NCBI GenBank assembly: GCA_013365325.1
Contig: JABVXV010000469.1
Span: 1-37,586 of the forward strand
Length of the DNA: 37,586 nucleotides
Reading direction: 5' to 3'
Origin: Dipetalonema caudispina
Taxonomy: Eukaryota; Nematoda; Chromadorea; Rhabditida; Onchocercidae
Both the position numbers and the translations under genes were made by a program. The notes under the pieces were generated by a model. The model searched no databases and was not told the origin of the DNA. It saw only the letters and a list, made by a program, of their open reading frames with translations. This document shows, in pieces, positions 14,301 to 24,486 of the stretch (position 1 is the first letter of the stretch; each line of letters starts with the position of its first letter).

Positions 14301-14608
14301 AAAAAACATTTTTTGGATGTAAATTTTGAAAAAATTATTCAAATAAATGTTTAAATTTTTCTAAAAATTGCTAAACTTACCCAACTGAACATTGTTGATT
14401 TCGAGCATTCACAAAACAATTTTTATATTCTTTAACAGATGGCAATAATAATTGACATGTATACAATTCGATATTATTCCAAAATTCGATTGATTTTGGT
14501 AAGGTACATTTTGCAATATTAAGGGTTTCTGTACATGTCCGAAATTCGACCAATAATTCACATCCTTGGTCCATTATCCGCCATCTGCAATAGACATGAA
14601 ATTTGTAA

Positions 14609-14646
<38 letters not shown>

Positions 14647-17600
14647 TATTATTCTTAATTCTTTAGTTTCAACAATATGGTCTTGACATTTATAACGTTG
14701 AAAATTTATAAAACAAAATTAATTCTTTTTTAATTTTAAGTTTTTCAATTTCAATGAATTTTTTTTAAATAATACATATGATTTAACTTTATAATATATG
14801 AAAACTATAAAATGATATGAATTTTTCACTCAATTCTTTAGATTCAACAAATTTTCTTTCCTTCGTTACTTAAATTTTTTTTTTACTTAAGCGCCGAATT
14901 TCTTTAATTTGTATTTTGTTATTGCTAAAATAAAAAAAAAAAATGTTATCGTTATCATTAAAAAGTGATCAGCTACATTCTTAATGATTTATTGCAACGA
15001 AGTAACCAATACAAATTTATAAAGTAAAAAGTGATTTTTTATTTCAAACGATTTTTAATTTTGAAATCGAAACAATTGTATGCTGAAATTAATTTTTAAT
15101 GCATTAAATTAAAAATTTTGCTTGCTTTAAATTTTAAATTAGCTAACTTTAAGTACATACTTGCTATTTTTACAATGGATATCGTTTCAATACAAATTAA
15201 ACAAAATAATGCAAAAAGAGCAAATTTTTGAGTAACATAACGTGAATTACAAAATGCGATTAATTATACTTCATATTAAGTGAAAGTGTATAATTTTAAT
15301 ATATTTAAATAATAATCTGCAATTTCTGTATTTGAGCAAGCATCCTATTACATTTATGGTTTTATTTTTTATAAACTGCATTTGCATTATCAAAATGTTA
15401 ATGCGTAATTAACAATCATTTTGATCATAATAAAATCGACATATTTATTTCCTTTTCAAATATTTTCCAACTTACCCTACGGCATACTGGACAAATTTAA
15501 TTCATAATAAAATCCAGTTTTATTCATTCTCAGAAGGATATGTTTATTAAATCATAGTTATGAAACTTGCATTGCAACAACAATTTATGATTACATCTTA
15601 CATTGTTCCATTTAAAATTAATAATAAAATAAACATAAAATTCGTCATTACAAATATAAATGTAATTTTTTGTTTTTATAAGTTGTTTACAAACGATTAC
15701 TTTCAATAAATTTAGAAATTTATTAGTAAGCAAAAATTTAAATCAAAAAATGAATGCTTAAAATAAAACCTTCACAAAAAAAAAGCACTGAAAAATATGA
15801 TGATAGGAGAGCAGATAGAATTAAAATGAACACTTTAAATTTAAATAAATAAAAAATTGAAAATTATCGTAATGATGTTATAAAAAGAAAAAGAGTTGAA
15901 TGAAAATTTCATGCAATATCATGTATTATCATTCTTTTATCAACTGCAATCATTTCACATAAATTAATTGCTACAGTTTATTTCCTTACCATACCCTTAT
16001 AGTATACATTTATCACCTAGCACTATATTTAATATTTTAAATTAATTTAATTCTGAAATTGAAATATTCATTATGTATTCTGTTTCCTTTCACTATTACT
16101 TATCATGATAATGTTACTTTCTCCCACTACATTTATCATGATAAACATTGTCTTTCAAGTACATCACAATTTTCTTCTTTTGCTTATTTTTGCCCTAATC
16201 TTTTGTATTTCCTCATCATAAACAAGCTAAAGTTATAAAAAGAATAATTAATTAATTAAATTCCCTATTTGTATCCAAAGGAAAGAATGAGAGAAAAGAA
16301 AGGAAGTCTATCACAATCGTAATATTATTTCATTACACTTTTCAATCTTTTCAACTAAAACTGGCTGAACAATAAATAATTTATTTTAAATATAAAAGAA
16401 AAAAAAAACAAAAATGTTATATCCACAATTAGCATTAACTTCAACATTTTTGTTCAGTTATTTTCTTTTTTTTTTTTTTTTTGTGTGTATGGATAATGCT
16501 AAATTGAATTATGCAAGTTTAAATTAATGAACAATAAGTTTTAGATGAAGTAATTAAAATCTAGAGGTAACAGAATTGCACTGTATAAGTTTCGAAATTC
16601 ATTAATCAAATCAAAATAACGAAAAAATTTTAGGTGAATATTTTTTGGCAAATGTTTCGCAATTCCTAAACTTCTGACGATGATCCAGTTTCTCTCATTT
16701 ATATTAGTTATTTTCAAATCTTACTAAATCTGTTTACCATCATGAATGGATTATTGCGTGAATAATTCAAAGTGCAATGAAAATTGAAATGGGTTTAAAG
16801 CACTTTTATATTAAAAAAATGTGGGTAATTGACATTTCAAACAAATTTAGTACAACAAAGCAATTTTGTTTCTTTCTTTAAAACCAAAATTATTTAAACT
16901 GAAAATTTTTTCATTCTTTTTTTCGCAACGATCCATTTATAACAGACTAAAATTTAGCTAAAATTTGATAAAATTTGTGTGAAATAATTTCTATCGAAAA
17001 CTTTAGTGCTTAGACGATATTAAATCTAAAACTTTGCAGGCATTTAGGTAATATTAAATTTGAAAGTTTGCAAAACTTTGGATGATAGTGAATATGAATT
17101 TTATGTTATTTAATCTCTTAGTTTCTTTTTCTCATAACAATATTTCTTACTGAAAATTTTGCTTTAATTTTTTATCGTTGACCTCTACATGGAAAATGAC
17201 AGCGAAACTTTTGTCAAATGTAATTTTTGAGAAGAACGACATTGAACTTAGCAGTCTTGAAATTTCACTCCAAAAGAAAAAAAAAAGAAAAGAAAAAAGA
17301 AAAGAAAGGAAGAAAAATGATTAAGGATTGTCTTGGTCCACAATCAAGGTCATTCATTCTTTATTACGAAATAAATATTTTAACTGAAATAGTCGAAATA
17401 TCGGTTAAAATTTGCTGTGGAAATTTTAAATTGAACTCATTTATTTTTGCCAATTTCCAAACAAAATATTCCATATTTTTCTTTCTTTCTTTTTTTTTTA
17501 TATTTTAACGAAAAAATAAATAAATAAATGAATAAATTGCATATTATGATAAATGAATTAGATGATTTAATATATCTTAGAATTACAATGATTCATTTCC

Positions 17601-19439
17601 TACGGAAGTTAAAACTAAGGAAAATAAATTAATAATAATTCACGAAGGAATTGACAAAGGGGAAAAAAAAAAAAGAAATCTCTGAAAGAAAAAAATTACG
17701 AAAAATCTACAAATGGATAGATACAACTAATATGATTAATACAAATAAATTCCATCTCTATTTTTTAGAAAGAAACTCAATTTTTATCCAAAATAATCTA
17801 AACTTTTTATTACTAAAACAAAATAATTATACTATAATTTTTTTACCATATTTTATACAAATTCACCTATTACTTTTTAAAGAAATTTCTATGAAAAACA
17901 AAAACAAAAAAAAAAAAAAATTAGGAGGACAAAAAGTGAACATTTTCAAGCAAAATAAAGGAACTCATTCAAAATGAATTTTAGCAAACAAACAAATGAA
18001 ACAAACAATAAGAAAATGAAAAAAAAAAAAAAAAAATTTCCCAAATTTGTTATATGTAATGCGAAAATTCTTTTATATTTATCGATATTTTATGTCCTTT
18101 TTTTTTTTCTTTTTTTTTAATGAGTTGACGCCAAACGGATAGAAATTTTTTTTTTTTAAAAAAAAATGTTGCCCAACAAACGAAATATTTCTCTTAAAAA
18201 TTCCACAAAATCAATTTATTACAATTTGTAGTAATTTCTAACAAAATTCATTTTCATCTATTTTCTATCATCCGCTACTATTCGTTGTCGGATTATAATA
18301 TTTCATTTTATTAGATGATAATGCTTACTTTATTTTATTAAAACTCATTATATCGCAAAAAAGAAATTATTATTTCAGTACCAAGACTATTACTCGAATC
18401 ATTGAAATCATTCATTTCTCATCAGAAAAGAGAGAGAGAGAAAAAAGGGATTTTTTTTAGGTTATAATTCAATTTATTTTTTATTTTATTTTATTGCAAA
18501 AGAATAATGATCCTCGAAAGTGCTTCAATTTAATCAATAGAAAATGACAAAAATTGGTAAAATCTATTGAATCAAAATTGGAATTAAAATTTGAACTCAA
18601 AATTGTGGAAGAATAGAAGATCAAAAATTTAGTTATATTTAAAATACAAGAAATCAGTAGTCTATAGTAAAGTTTTAACAAAAAAAAAAAAAAAGAGAAG
18701 AAAAGTTGACTGATTATTTAGTAAAGATAAGAACCCTTATTTTTTACCTTGTTTCATCATTTAGTATGGATGAATTTGTCAAATCAATTTGATTTAAATT
18801 CTCGAACCAATCGGTAAGATCTGCAGAACACTGATTTATTCGTGTTTGTATAGTATTAGAGCAACCATATGCATAATTTGATGACGAATAACTTTTTGTT
18901 TTTTCTTCTTTAAATCGTCGTAATGGTGAGATCGAAAAGGATGATTGATCAATGGATGGAAATGTCACAACATGATCGAATGGATCATCGAAGGTTTCTT
19001 CGGTGGTAGTCGGATATTCCGTACTTTCACTGAATGCTGTTGGCTGAATTAATATTGTAGTAGATCGGACCTTCTCATCTGATAAATCACGACAATCAGC
19101 TTCACCATCATTGATCCAATCTTGAGGAATACATGAACCATCACCACAGCGGAATGTATTCGGTGGACAATGATACTGACGTGTGGTAGAACTCCGATTC
19201 TTGACTATTATTTTGGAAGAAACTTGTGCAGTAGTACTTAATTTTTGTGCATTTGCACCAGAATTTAATTGGATATCCCCCGTACCCGAAATTGCCGGAT
19301 GTTTGGTAACGGTGCTCAAACATAACGATGGCAAAATTAAGAATACAGTTAAAAATATCCTTCTTTCCGGAAATTGTACTGTTGTTGATGATGACAATAA
19401 AGCTGACGAAAACGACAATAACAACGACGATAGGATCAT
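1287..19439 (-). CDS. Large secreted multi-domain protein: LDLa module plus seven 12-Cys (DUF19/T20D4.11-like) units, 19 exons
   Basis: Exons (minus strand, 5' to 3'): 18748-19439, 14381-14584, 11988-12214, 10981-11186, 10045-10287, 9610-9836, 9058-9202, 8059-8190, 7828-7936, 7058-7317, 6518-6752, 5634-5740, 5227-5454, 4276-4620, 3633-3791, 3183-3341, 2885-3018, 2054-2317, 1287-1860. Every junction has GT..AG ends and matching phase. The sum is 4650 nt, giving 1549 aa plus stop. Order: hydrophobic N-terminus (1-45), LDL-receptor class A module (about 91-122), seven cysteine-rich units (about 193-1398), Ser/Thr/Pro/Glu-rich tail (1399-1549). No later membrane span is seen, so a secreted or matrix protein is inferred. 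The 12-Cys pattern recalls the nematode DUF19/T20D4.11-like domain; a chondroitin-proteoglycan-4-like domain is the alternative. No function is claimed. Weakest junction: exon 3 donor (GTACAT). If it is not used, the first gene would stop at 11944-11946. Confidence 0.8.
2885..3791 (-). CDS. Exons 15-17: Cys unit 6 and start of unit 7
   Basis: Exons 3633-3791, 3183-3341 and 2885-3018; residues about 1121-1271. Unit 6 (C1085-C1231) has C-x10-C, C-x8-C-x4-C, C-x11-C-x12-C and C-x8-C-x8-C-x22-C, nearly identical in spacing to units 4 and 7. Exons 15 and 16 are both exactly 159 nt in phase 0. Unit 7 opens at C1244 in exon 17. Donors are GTATGC, GTAAAA and GTAAGT. Confidence 0.8.
4162..4207. repeat. 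46-bp near-perfect palindrome in an intron
   Basis: Two 23-nt arms (4162-4184 and 4185-4207) are reverse complements with a single mismatch and no spacer; the core is TTTGAAATTTCAAA. It lies in the intron between exons 14 and 15 of the large gene. It could extrude as a cruciform or fold as a hairpin in the transcript. Confidence 0.85.
4276..5740 (-). CDS. Exons 12-14: Cys unit 5 (altered spacing) and linker into unit 6
   Basis: Exons 5634-5740, 5227-5454 and 4276-4620; residues about 894-1120. Unit 5 spans C902-C1066. It keeps C-x10-C at its start, C950-x8-C959, and C-x8-C before the last cysteine, but the middle is rearranged: C959, C972, C977, C986, C1001, C1014, C1040. The total is still 12. 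Exon 12 uses a GTACGG donor; the frame reaches a stop soon after, so no better donor exists. Exon 14 (345 nt) ends with the first two cysteines of unit 6 (C1085-x10-C1096). Confidence 0.78.
5992..6093. repeat. Foldback element, 46-nt arms with 10-nt spacer (MITE-like or hairpin RNA)
   Basis: Left arm 5992-6037 and right arm 6048-6093 are reverse complements with three differences over 46 positions; the spacer is 6038-6047. The ends read ATTGTGCCAAAATCG and CGATTTTGACACAGT, resembling terminal inverted repeats of small DNA transposons. No clear target-site duplication was found. It lies in the intron between exons 11 and 12 of the large gene. In RNA two of the three differences would be G-U pairs on the plus strand. 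Confidence 0.85.
6180..6320. repeat. Degenerate tetranucleotide-like (TAAG/TAAA) stretch
   Basis: Loose runs of AAGTAAGT, AAGTGAAA and AAATAAAT units inside the intron between exons 11 and 12. A similar AAAT-rich stretch lies near 8870-8970. Confidence 0.5.
6518..7317 (-). CDS. Exons 10-11: Cys unit 4, the clearest copy of the 12-Cys pattern
   Basis: Exon 10 is 7058-7317 and exon 11 is 6518-6752; residues about 729-894. Cysteines C739 to C886 follow C-x10-C, then C-x8-C-x5-C, then C-x12-C-x12-C, then C-x8-C-x8-C-x22-C, ending in the motif VDPTC. Unit 7 has the same spacing and ends in FDPRC, which is the best evidence that the units are repeats of one domain. Donors are GTAAGA and GTAAGT. 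The last intron phase is 1. Confidence 0.85.
7828..9836 (-). CDS. Exons 6-9: Cys unit 3
   Basis: Exons 9610-9836, 9058-9202, 8059-8190 and 7828-7936; residues about 525-729. Unit 3 runs from C520 to C702 and has 12 cysteines, including C-x8-C (GIC to DNC) and a terminal C-x11-C-x8-C-x23-C. Donors are GTATTC, GTTATT, GTTTGC and GTTCTT, so several lack the GTAAG consensus. They are accepted because the reading frame closes at every stop-limited exon end and the cysteine order continues. After C702 a cysteine-free linker rich in Pro and Ile leads to unit 4. The 9058-9202 and 8059-8190 exons are short and easy to miss. Confidence 0.75.
10045..11186 (-). CDS. Exons 4-5: shortened Cys unit 2 and start of unit 3
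   Basis: Exon 4 is 10981-11186 (after ATTTTAG, before GTATAC). Exon 5 is 10045-10287 (after TTTAAG, before GTATGA). Residues about 375-524. Unit 2 has only eight cysteines (C400 to C495). Its second half matches the other units (C-x11-C-x10-C, then C-x11-C-x8-C-x23-C), but the C1-C5 half is nearly missing. Potential N-glycosylation sites (NAS, NET) are visible. C520 at the end of exon 5 is the first cysteine of unit 3: C-x10-C across the exon 5/6 junction. This spacing independently supports that splice. Confidence 0.75.
10559..10582. repeat. (TA)n microsatellite
   Basis: About twelve TA units in the intron between exons 4 and 5 of the large gene. Confidence 0.9.
10757..10948. repeat. (AAT)n microsatellite, imperfect
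   Basis: AAT repeats interrupted by TTA, GAT and AGT variants. It ends about 35 bp downstream (in gene orientation) of the exon 4 donor. Confidence 0.9.
11815..11866. repeat. (ATT)n microsatellite, imperfect
   Basis: TTATTATTG-type repeats in the intron between exons 3 and 4. Confidence 0.8.
11988..14584 (-). CDS. Exons 2-3: remainder of Cys unit 1
   Basis: Exon 2 is 14381-14584 (after TTGCAG, before GTAAGT). Exon 3 is 11988-12214 (after TTTCAG, before GTACAT). Together with the end of exon 1 they form unit 1, residues about 193-355. It has 12 cysteines: C-x10-C, then C-x8-C (QGC to RTC), C-x12-C, and a last cluster C-x11-C-x8-C-x23-C ending at C355. The frame runs through both junctions. 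Exon 3 stays open past the proposed donor to a TAA at 11944-11946, which gives an alternative C-terminus. A donor at 11987/11986 is preferred because its phase (1) fits exon 4, and because exon 4 has neither a start codon with a signal peptide nor another upstream partner. Confidence 0.72.
14585..18747 (-). other. Long intron 1 of the large gene
   Basis: About 4.2 kb of AT-rich sequence between exons 1 and 2. No frame with splice sites and cysteine content like the flanking exons was found, and unit 1 cysteine spacing is complete without an extra exon. A loose tandem pattern with CTTTAG/CTTTGCA and GATATTAAAT occurs near 16995-17090. Poly-A and poly-T runs are frequent near 17270-18160. Confidence 0.6.
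14611..14654. repeat. Inverted microsatellite (AAT)n / (ATT)n
   Basis: A run of TAATAA units turns directly into ATTATT units, giving a self-complementary tract. It lies about 30 bp upstream (in gene orientation) of the exon 2 acceptor. Confidence 0.85.
18748..19439 (-). CDS. Exon 1: signal region, LDL-receptor class A module, Thr/Ser linker, start of Cys unit 1
   Basis: The ATG is at 19437-19439. Residues 1-20 are Leu/Ser-rich and residues 27-44 form a second hydrophobic stretch after ERR, so this reads as a long signal peptide or signal anchor. Residues 91-122 form an LDLa module: C91, F96, C98, G99, C103, I104, P105, then W108, DGEADC (111-116) and SDE (120-122), with the calcium-binding acidic pattern intact. 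The usual fourth and sixth cysteines are absent (N110 in place of C4, V124 near the expected C6). A Ser/Thr/Glu linker follows (about 123-190), and unit 1 starts at C193-x10-C204. The exon ends in phase 2 at an AG|GTAAAA donor. The following intron is the longest in the gene, about 4.2 kb. Confidence 0.8.
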
Positions 19440-19782
19440 AGTAATAATTTTATGGAGAACTGCTGTTACTGTTGATGGCCACTATCAAACATCACATCGG
19501 CATTTCATCTACCGCAAACATACACGAACCTACGGCACACACCGAAATTCGACAACTGTCATCTCTATCTGTCGATGGGTCGGTCGTTTGGTTGATGACA
19601 AAATCACCGCGACGGCCCTGAGGGGGAAAAACCTTTAACGGTGTTATTACTTTCTCAGCAAATGGGCCATCTTTCCCCGCCCATCGACCAATCGACTCTG
19701 ATCGGTGAGCGACCCAACAATTCCCTCTTCCATTTTTAACGATTTAGATAATAGAGCCCAAAGGATAAAAATATATATATCC
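19440..19782 (-). promoter_or_regulatory. GC-richer upstream region of the LDLa/Cys-repeat gene
   Basis: The stretch just upstream of the start codon is clearly less AT-rich than the surrounding intergenic DNA, with several CG dinucleotides (for example near 19500-19550 and 19600-19700). A TATA-like run (TATATATATTTTTATCC on the minus strand) sits at about 19763-19780. This fits a promoter and 5' leader. Plus-strand frames through here look like shadows of exon 1. No spliced-leader acceptor directly upstream of the ATG is obvious. Confidence 0.35.
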
Positions 19783-19821
19783 TCATCCTCTTCTTACTAC
19801 TAATGGTTGTTCTCATCATTG

Positions 19822-19917
19822 CAGTTGTTGCAGTTGTTGTTGTTGTTGTTGTTGCTGTTGTTGTTGTTGATGGTGATGAGATGACGATGATAATGATGAT
19901 GATGGTGATGATGATAG
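19822..19917. repeat. (GTT)n followed by (GAT)n microsatellite
   Basis: GTT units (about 19822-19869) pass into GAT units with variants (to about 19917). It lies upstream of the large gene. The open frame here is low complexity and not a credible gene. Confidence 0.9.
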
Positions 19918-19929
19918 TGTTATGGGAGA

Positions 19930-22900
19930 GATTAAATGAGTTAGATGAATGAGGTTGATGTATTCTGGCCTCGTTGAATAACATTAAAATACAAAATTTA
20001 ATCGTTCTTTAGCTGCTTTTCTTCTTTTCTATACAAAGATTTTGGAATTTTTTTTTGTTATTTTCCTTCTTTTTTTACGAAATAAAAGGAATGAATTCAA
20101 AGAATGTTGAATGAATGAAATGTTCCATTTTTTAAATATTACTTTTACAAAATTCGAGTACAAAACTTGAAATATTGCTTTTATAATCGTTAATGTGAAC
20201 ATATCATTGTTATGTTTGATGAATTTAATTCTGGAATGGACTGAAATTTAGATGAACCAAATTTTCTGACGTTGAAAAGCTTAAGACATTTCATTTTATG
20301 CTAATAATTATCGTGATGGAACGCATTGAACAAAGCTTCATTACACGAGTAATAATTCTTCAATTCTTGAAATCAATTATATCTATCAAGGTAATCAATT
20401 ATCTGCCAAAGAATGAAAATGTTCCTAGAAAGGGTCAGATTTTCCAGATTTTTAGCGATTACGGAGTTAAAATGACATGGCAATTTTTAAAAAGAGTACA
20501 GTTTTCATTTGAGCCGATTCCTCATAAATAGGTTAGATTTTTTTTTAGCAAAATCGAACCAGTATTTTGATATTCGATTTCTTGAGTTCATATTATAAAT
20601 ACAATGAATGATGCTATTGTAATCATTAATGATGGATTTGTTTGAGAATTTACAAATAGCATTGAATAGTGTAGTAAGTTATTACTGAATCAATTATATA
20701 AACTAAATTAAATTAAAAACGAAAAGAAAAGGCATCGTAAATGTTATGAAAAAGTGATAAATTAGGGAAAATGCGACTAATCGTTCATTAATTAACCAAT
20801 TTTCCATCAATTCTTTTTTGTTATTTGCATATCTAAAGCTATTATAGTTTTAACAACAAAAAAAAAAGGGTTTTTAAAGAAATTTTCTATCAAAAAGAAA
20901 AATCTTCCACTAATTGCAATATTTTTGTTAATCCAAAATTTTGCAAGCATCAAAAATAGGGAGTAAAAATAACCAAACAATTGTTTCAATACATTTTTTA
21001 AAAAATTGGATAGTTTAGCAAATACGAGCTAATATTCAAAGAATGAAATTTGAATTTAAATTAATATTGCTGAAGTGAATGCAAGCTTAAATTTAACAAT
21101 TATTCGATGAATAAAGAAATGCTAAAAATGCTAAAATCAAATAAAGAAATGCTAAAAAAAAAGATAAAATTATAGAATGTATTGCTTTTTTAGAAAAAGC
21201 TGAATTTCCTCATAAAAATTTTTATTTTTTCTGATGGAACTCAAATGTGTCTGCTTCATTAATATATAATCTTTAAGAGAAAGGAAGAGAGGAAAGCGAT
21301 GAAAGTGTGATATGAAATTGTCAAATTTCTTCATTATAATCGATTAGTTTTTGACTGTTGGCGGCATTTTCGGAATTAAACACGAGTATAAATATTTCTA
21401 AAATACGCAATTAGAAACTTCAACAATGGATATTTCATTTTATATCACAATAACTTTGAATCTTACAGCAATTGCAAAGTGAATTTAGATGAAAAATTTT
21501 AAAAAAAAATGTTAATAAAACATATTGAAAGCAAGGATTTTGCTAAAAAATTAAACAAACTTGATGTTTTCAAAGGATTTTAATGATTATTTTTGAAGTT
21601 GCAACAATACTTTTATTCATTATTTTTTTTTTTTTTGTTTTTCTATAAAATGTTTGCTGTCAGGAAATTATTCTAAAATGACTCAAATGAATAACTTGAT
21701 GAAGTTAGCAATAACTCAAAAATTGCTAAAATAGCAAGAATAATATTTATGAAAATATTCTAATATGCTAAGACAATAATGGTTATTGTCTTATTTTTTC
21801 TTGTTTTAATAAACTTACATTATATTAATTACAAATTTTATACATTTAAAAGTCATTGTTAGAATCTTAAATAATCATCAAATTAGATTAAAAATATTGA
21901 ATTTATTTAAGTTCTTAACAAAAATTTTTACTCCTGCAATAAATTTTGTTTTCCCTCAATAAATTAGTCATTTAATGCTATTTTGATTTCGAAAGAGAAA
22001 TTGATTTTTTTAAAAAATTCAAATTACGAAAAGAAAGTATGAAAGACTATTATTCCGGTGGGTTTTTTCTTTTTTGTTTTTCAATCATTGTGACCTCCAT
22101 GATATTAGCAATTTTTAATAAAGAAGGAAAAAAATAGACTATATTTTAGAAATGTACTTGAAAATGAGACATTGTCCTTGAAATTAATATTATTAAATAT
22201 TCGAAGATTAATATCACTAAGGATTCAAAGAAACGAAGAAAAAACTTTTTTTTATATTTAGAAGATACACAGTTTCTATCAGAAGATAAATTGTGATATG
22301 ATTGGGAAAAAGGGAGGAAAGTTTGATAATAGATGTTAAAAGGAGAAATGGTAAGTTATGTTTTCAAAGGTAAAAATTAAATGATAATTAAGTCACAAAA
22401 TACCCTCCCATAGTTATTGTCGATAGAAAAAGTCAAACAAATATGATGTACATTTTTGAAAGAGAATAATTATTTAGTTATTAAAAGATTGGTTAAAACA
22501 TTTCAGTATAGATTATCATTGTAATTTAAATTTATAAATATTCAAATTTGAGCCTTGACCGATTATTCTGATCAACTGATAACTTGGTAATTTCTCAATA
22601 TTTTATAAAACAATTCACTTCTATATGATTTGAAGCTAGTAAATTGCTGAGAAATTTTAAACAGATATTCGAAGTGATGTGATATAATCATAAAAATCAT
22701 GTCGTAAACTTGAAAATCCTTAAATTTCCCATCATTTTTCATTTAATTCTTCTTTAATTTGAAAATAAATTTGGAATTTTTCACCATGAATAAATTTACG
22801 ATATTATGACAAAATGCTTGCATCTGCTAATATCTTGATTGACATAACCCGTTAATTAAGATATTAATTAAGATAGTACCACTAAATATAACTGACATGA

Positions 22901-24480
22901 TAATGTATCAAATATTGATGAATCAAATGAAATTTTCAATAACAAAATTACGTGTATCAATTATATCCACACTGGAAATTCCAACATATTTTTATAAGAA
23001 TTTGACTTATTCACTCTTTAATAAAATTGTCAAAAATAGAAGAAGTTCAACTATCCGAAGCATTTTAAAAGGTAAATGAAAAGTGTCCCGTTATTTGTTT
23101 ACTATTTGCATAATAAAAATTCAATTCATAGCTAAAAAAACTTTTTAAAATCGATAAAATCAATCATAATTGCAAATCTTCTGCCCTCATTAATAAAATT
23201 GTAAAATTCTTTTATTAAGCATGACATGAAATGAAACAGGTTTTTGGAAGTCTTTCAATAGCACAAAACCATAAACTAAAAAAAAATAAAAATTTAAAAT
23301 AAAACTGAAAATTGAAAATATTACACATGGAATCGAATTAATCTTCTTGGTAAAACCAAAAATTTTTGGAAGCATTATATGAGAATACCAATATCAAAAA
23401 AACATCAAAATTATGTTAAAAATCGTTAAAGAAAAACTAAAGTACATATTAGAAGAAAAACCAATGTAATTGATTCCTGTAATCAAATAATTACGCTTAA
23501 AAATGTTTTGAAAAATTATGTTACACCTTTAAACTGAAAAAATTTTTTCCACCATTCAACATTATACAACATTTTTTTTGTTTTCCATAAAAAAGGTAGC
23601 AAAATTTATCCGTCCATTTTATATTGAAAAGTAATCCTTTAATTGATAACTACTCGAGAAAGGTGTTTTATATTCTTTAATTTTATTTTATAAAGTTTAA
23701 CAAACTAGCAAAGTACACACGTTCTTTTACTGATTTTTCATTTCCTTTTTGATATAGTTAATGAGGAATCGTTATTCTTAATTGCTTAACATAGTGCAAA
23801 CGAAATCATTCAAAATGAGAATTGCTTGTTAAGAAAATGCAATAATAGAAGTGATAATGAAGTAATGCAGTAAATAAAGTAGTAGTAATAGTTAAATTCA
23901 TTCAAAATATTTATTTTCATGATCAATATTCAGCGGTAAATTGATGTTATCAAATGAAAGTTCATTCGATGAGGAAAATTGCACGGTAATTTTGAAAAAG
24001 AAATAAACTTTGCTTTAATTCGTACTTGATTTTTCGATAATCAGTACTTGCAACAAATTAAGTCTTAAATTTGTTACACTGATGATATGATAATATGTCA
24101 GAATTATTGCATAAAGGATTAAAATAATTAAGCTAAGAATTATAAGTCAACCCTTTACTTTTATTTAATCGATTTATTAAATTATCAGATAATTTCTCGG
24201 ATAAAACATTAAGAAACAATTATTCGTCATTGAAGCATTTCTTCACGAAAGTTCCACATCCCATTTTTAACTTTCATATCATCCGTAATGATAACAAGTA
24301 ACTCTCTGATTTGCATATATGGCTCGATTTCATCCACCGGGTGAGTTCACCAATGTAATATTACCATCCTTGCTGTCTCCGATCCGTTATTGCTAAAATC
24401 ATAATCGATTATATTGTGATCGAAATTATTTTTTACAAAATTTCGAATAACTAATTCGATAGAAATGACAGGGTAAACAT
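19930..24480. other. Intergenic AT-rich DNA, no gene recognised
   Basis: About 4.5 kb between the large gene and the receptor gene. Short open frames (for example near 20298-20531 and 22897-23079) show no recognisable domain and no convincing splice partners. A small direct repeat containing AATAAAGAAATGCTAAAAA occurs twice near 21110-21165. Confidence 0.5.
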
Positions 24481-24486
24481 TGAAAT

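Noticed and set aside
17227..17977. Two Lys/Phe-rich plus-strand frames in the long intron
   Set aside because: They consist of A- and T-run translations with no homology signal or splice partners.
19183..19638. 151-aa plus-strand frame over exon 1 and its promoter
   Set aside because: Antisense of the LDLa exon; no domain seen in it.
20298..20531. 77-aa plus-strand frame in the intergenic region
   Set aside because: No recognisable motif or splice signals; expected by chance at this length.
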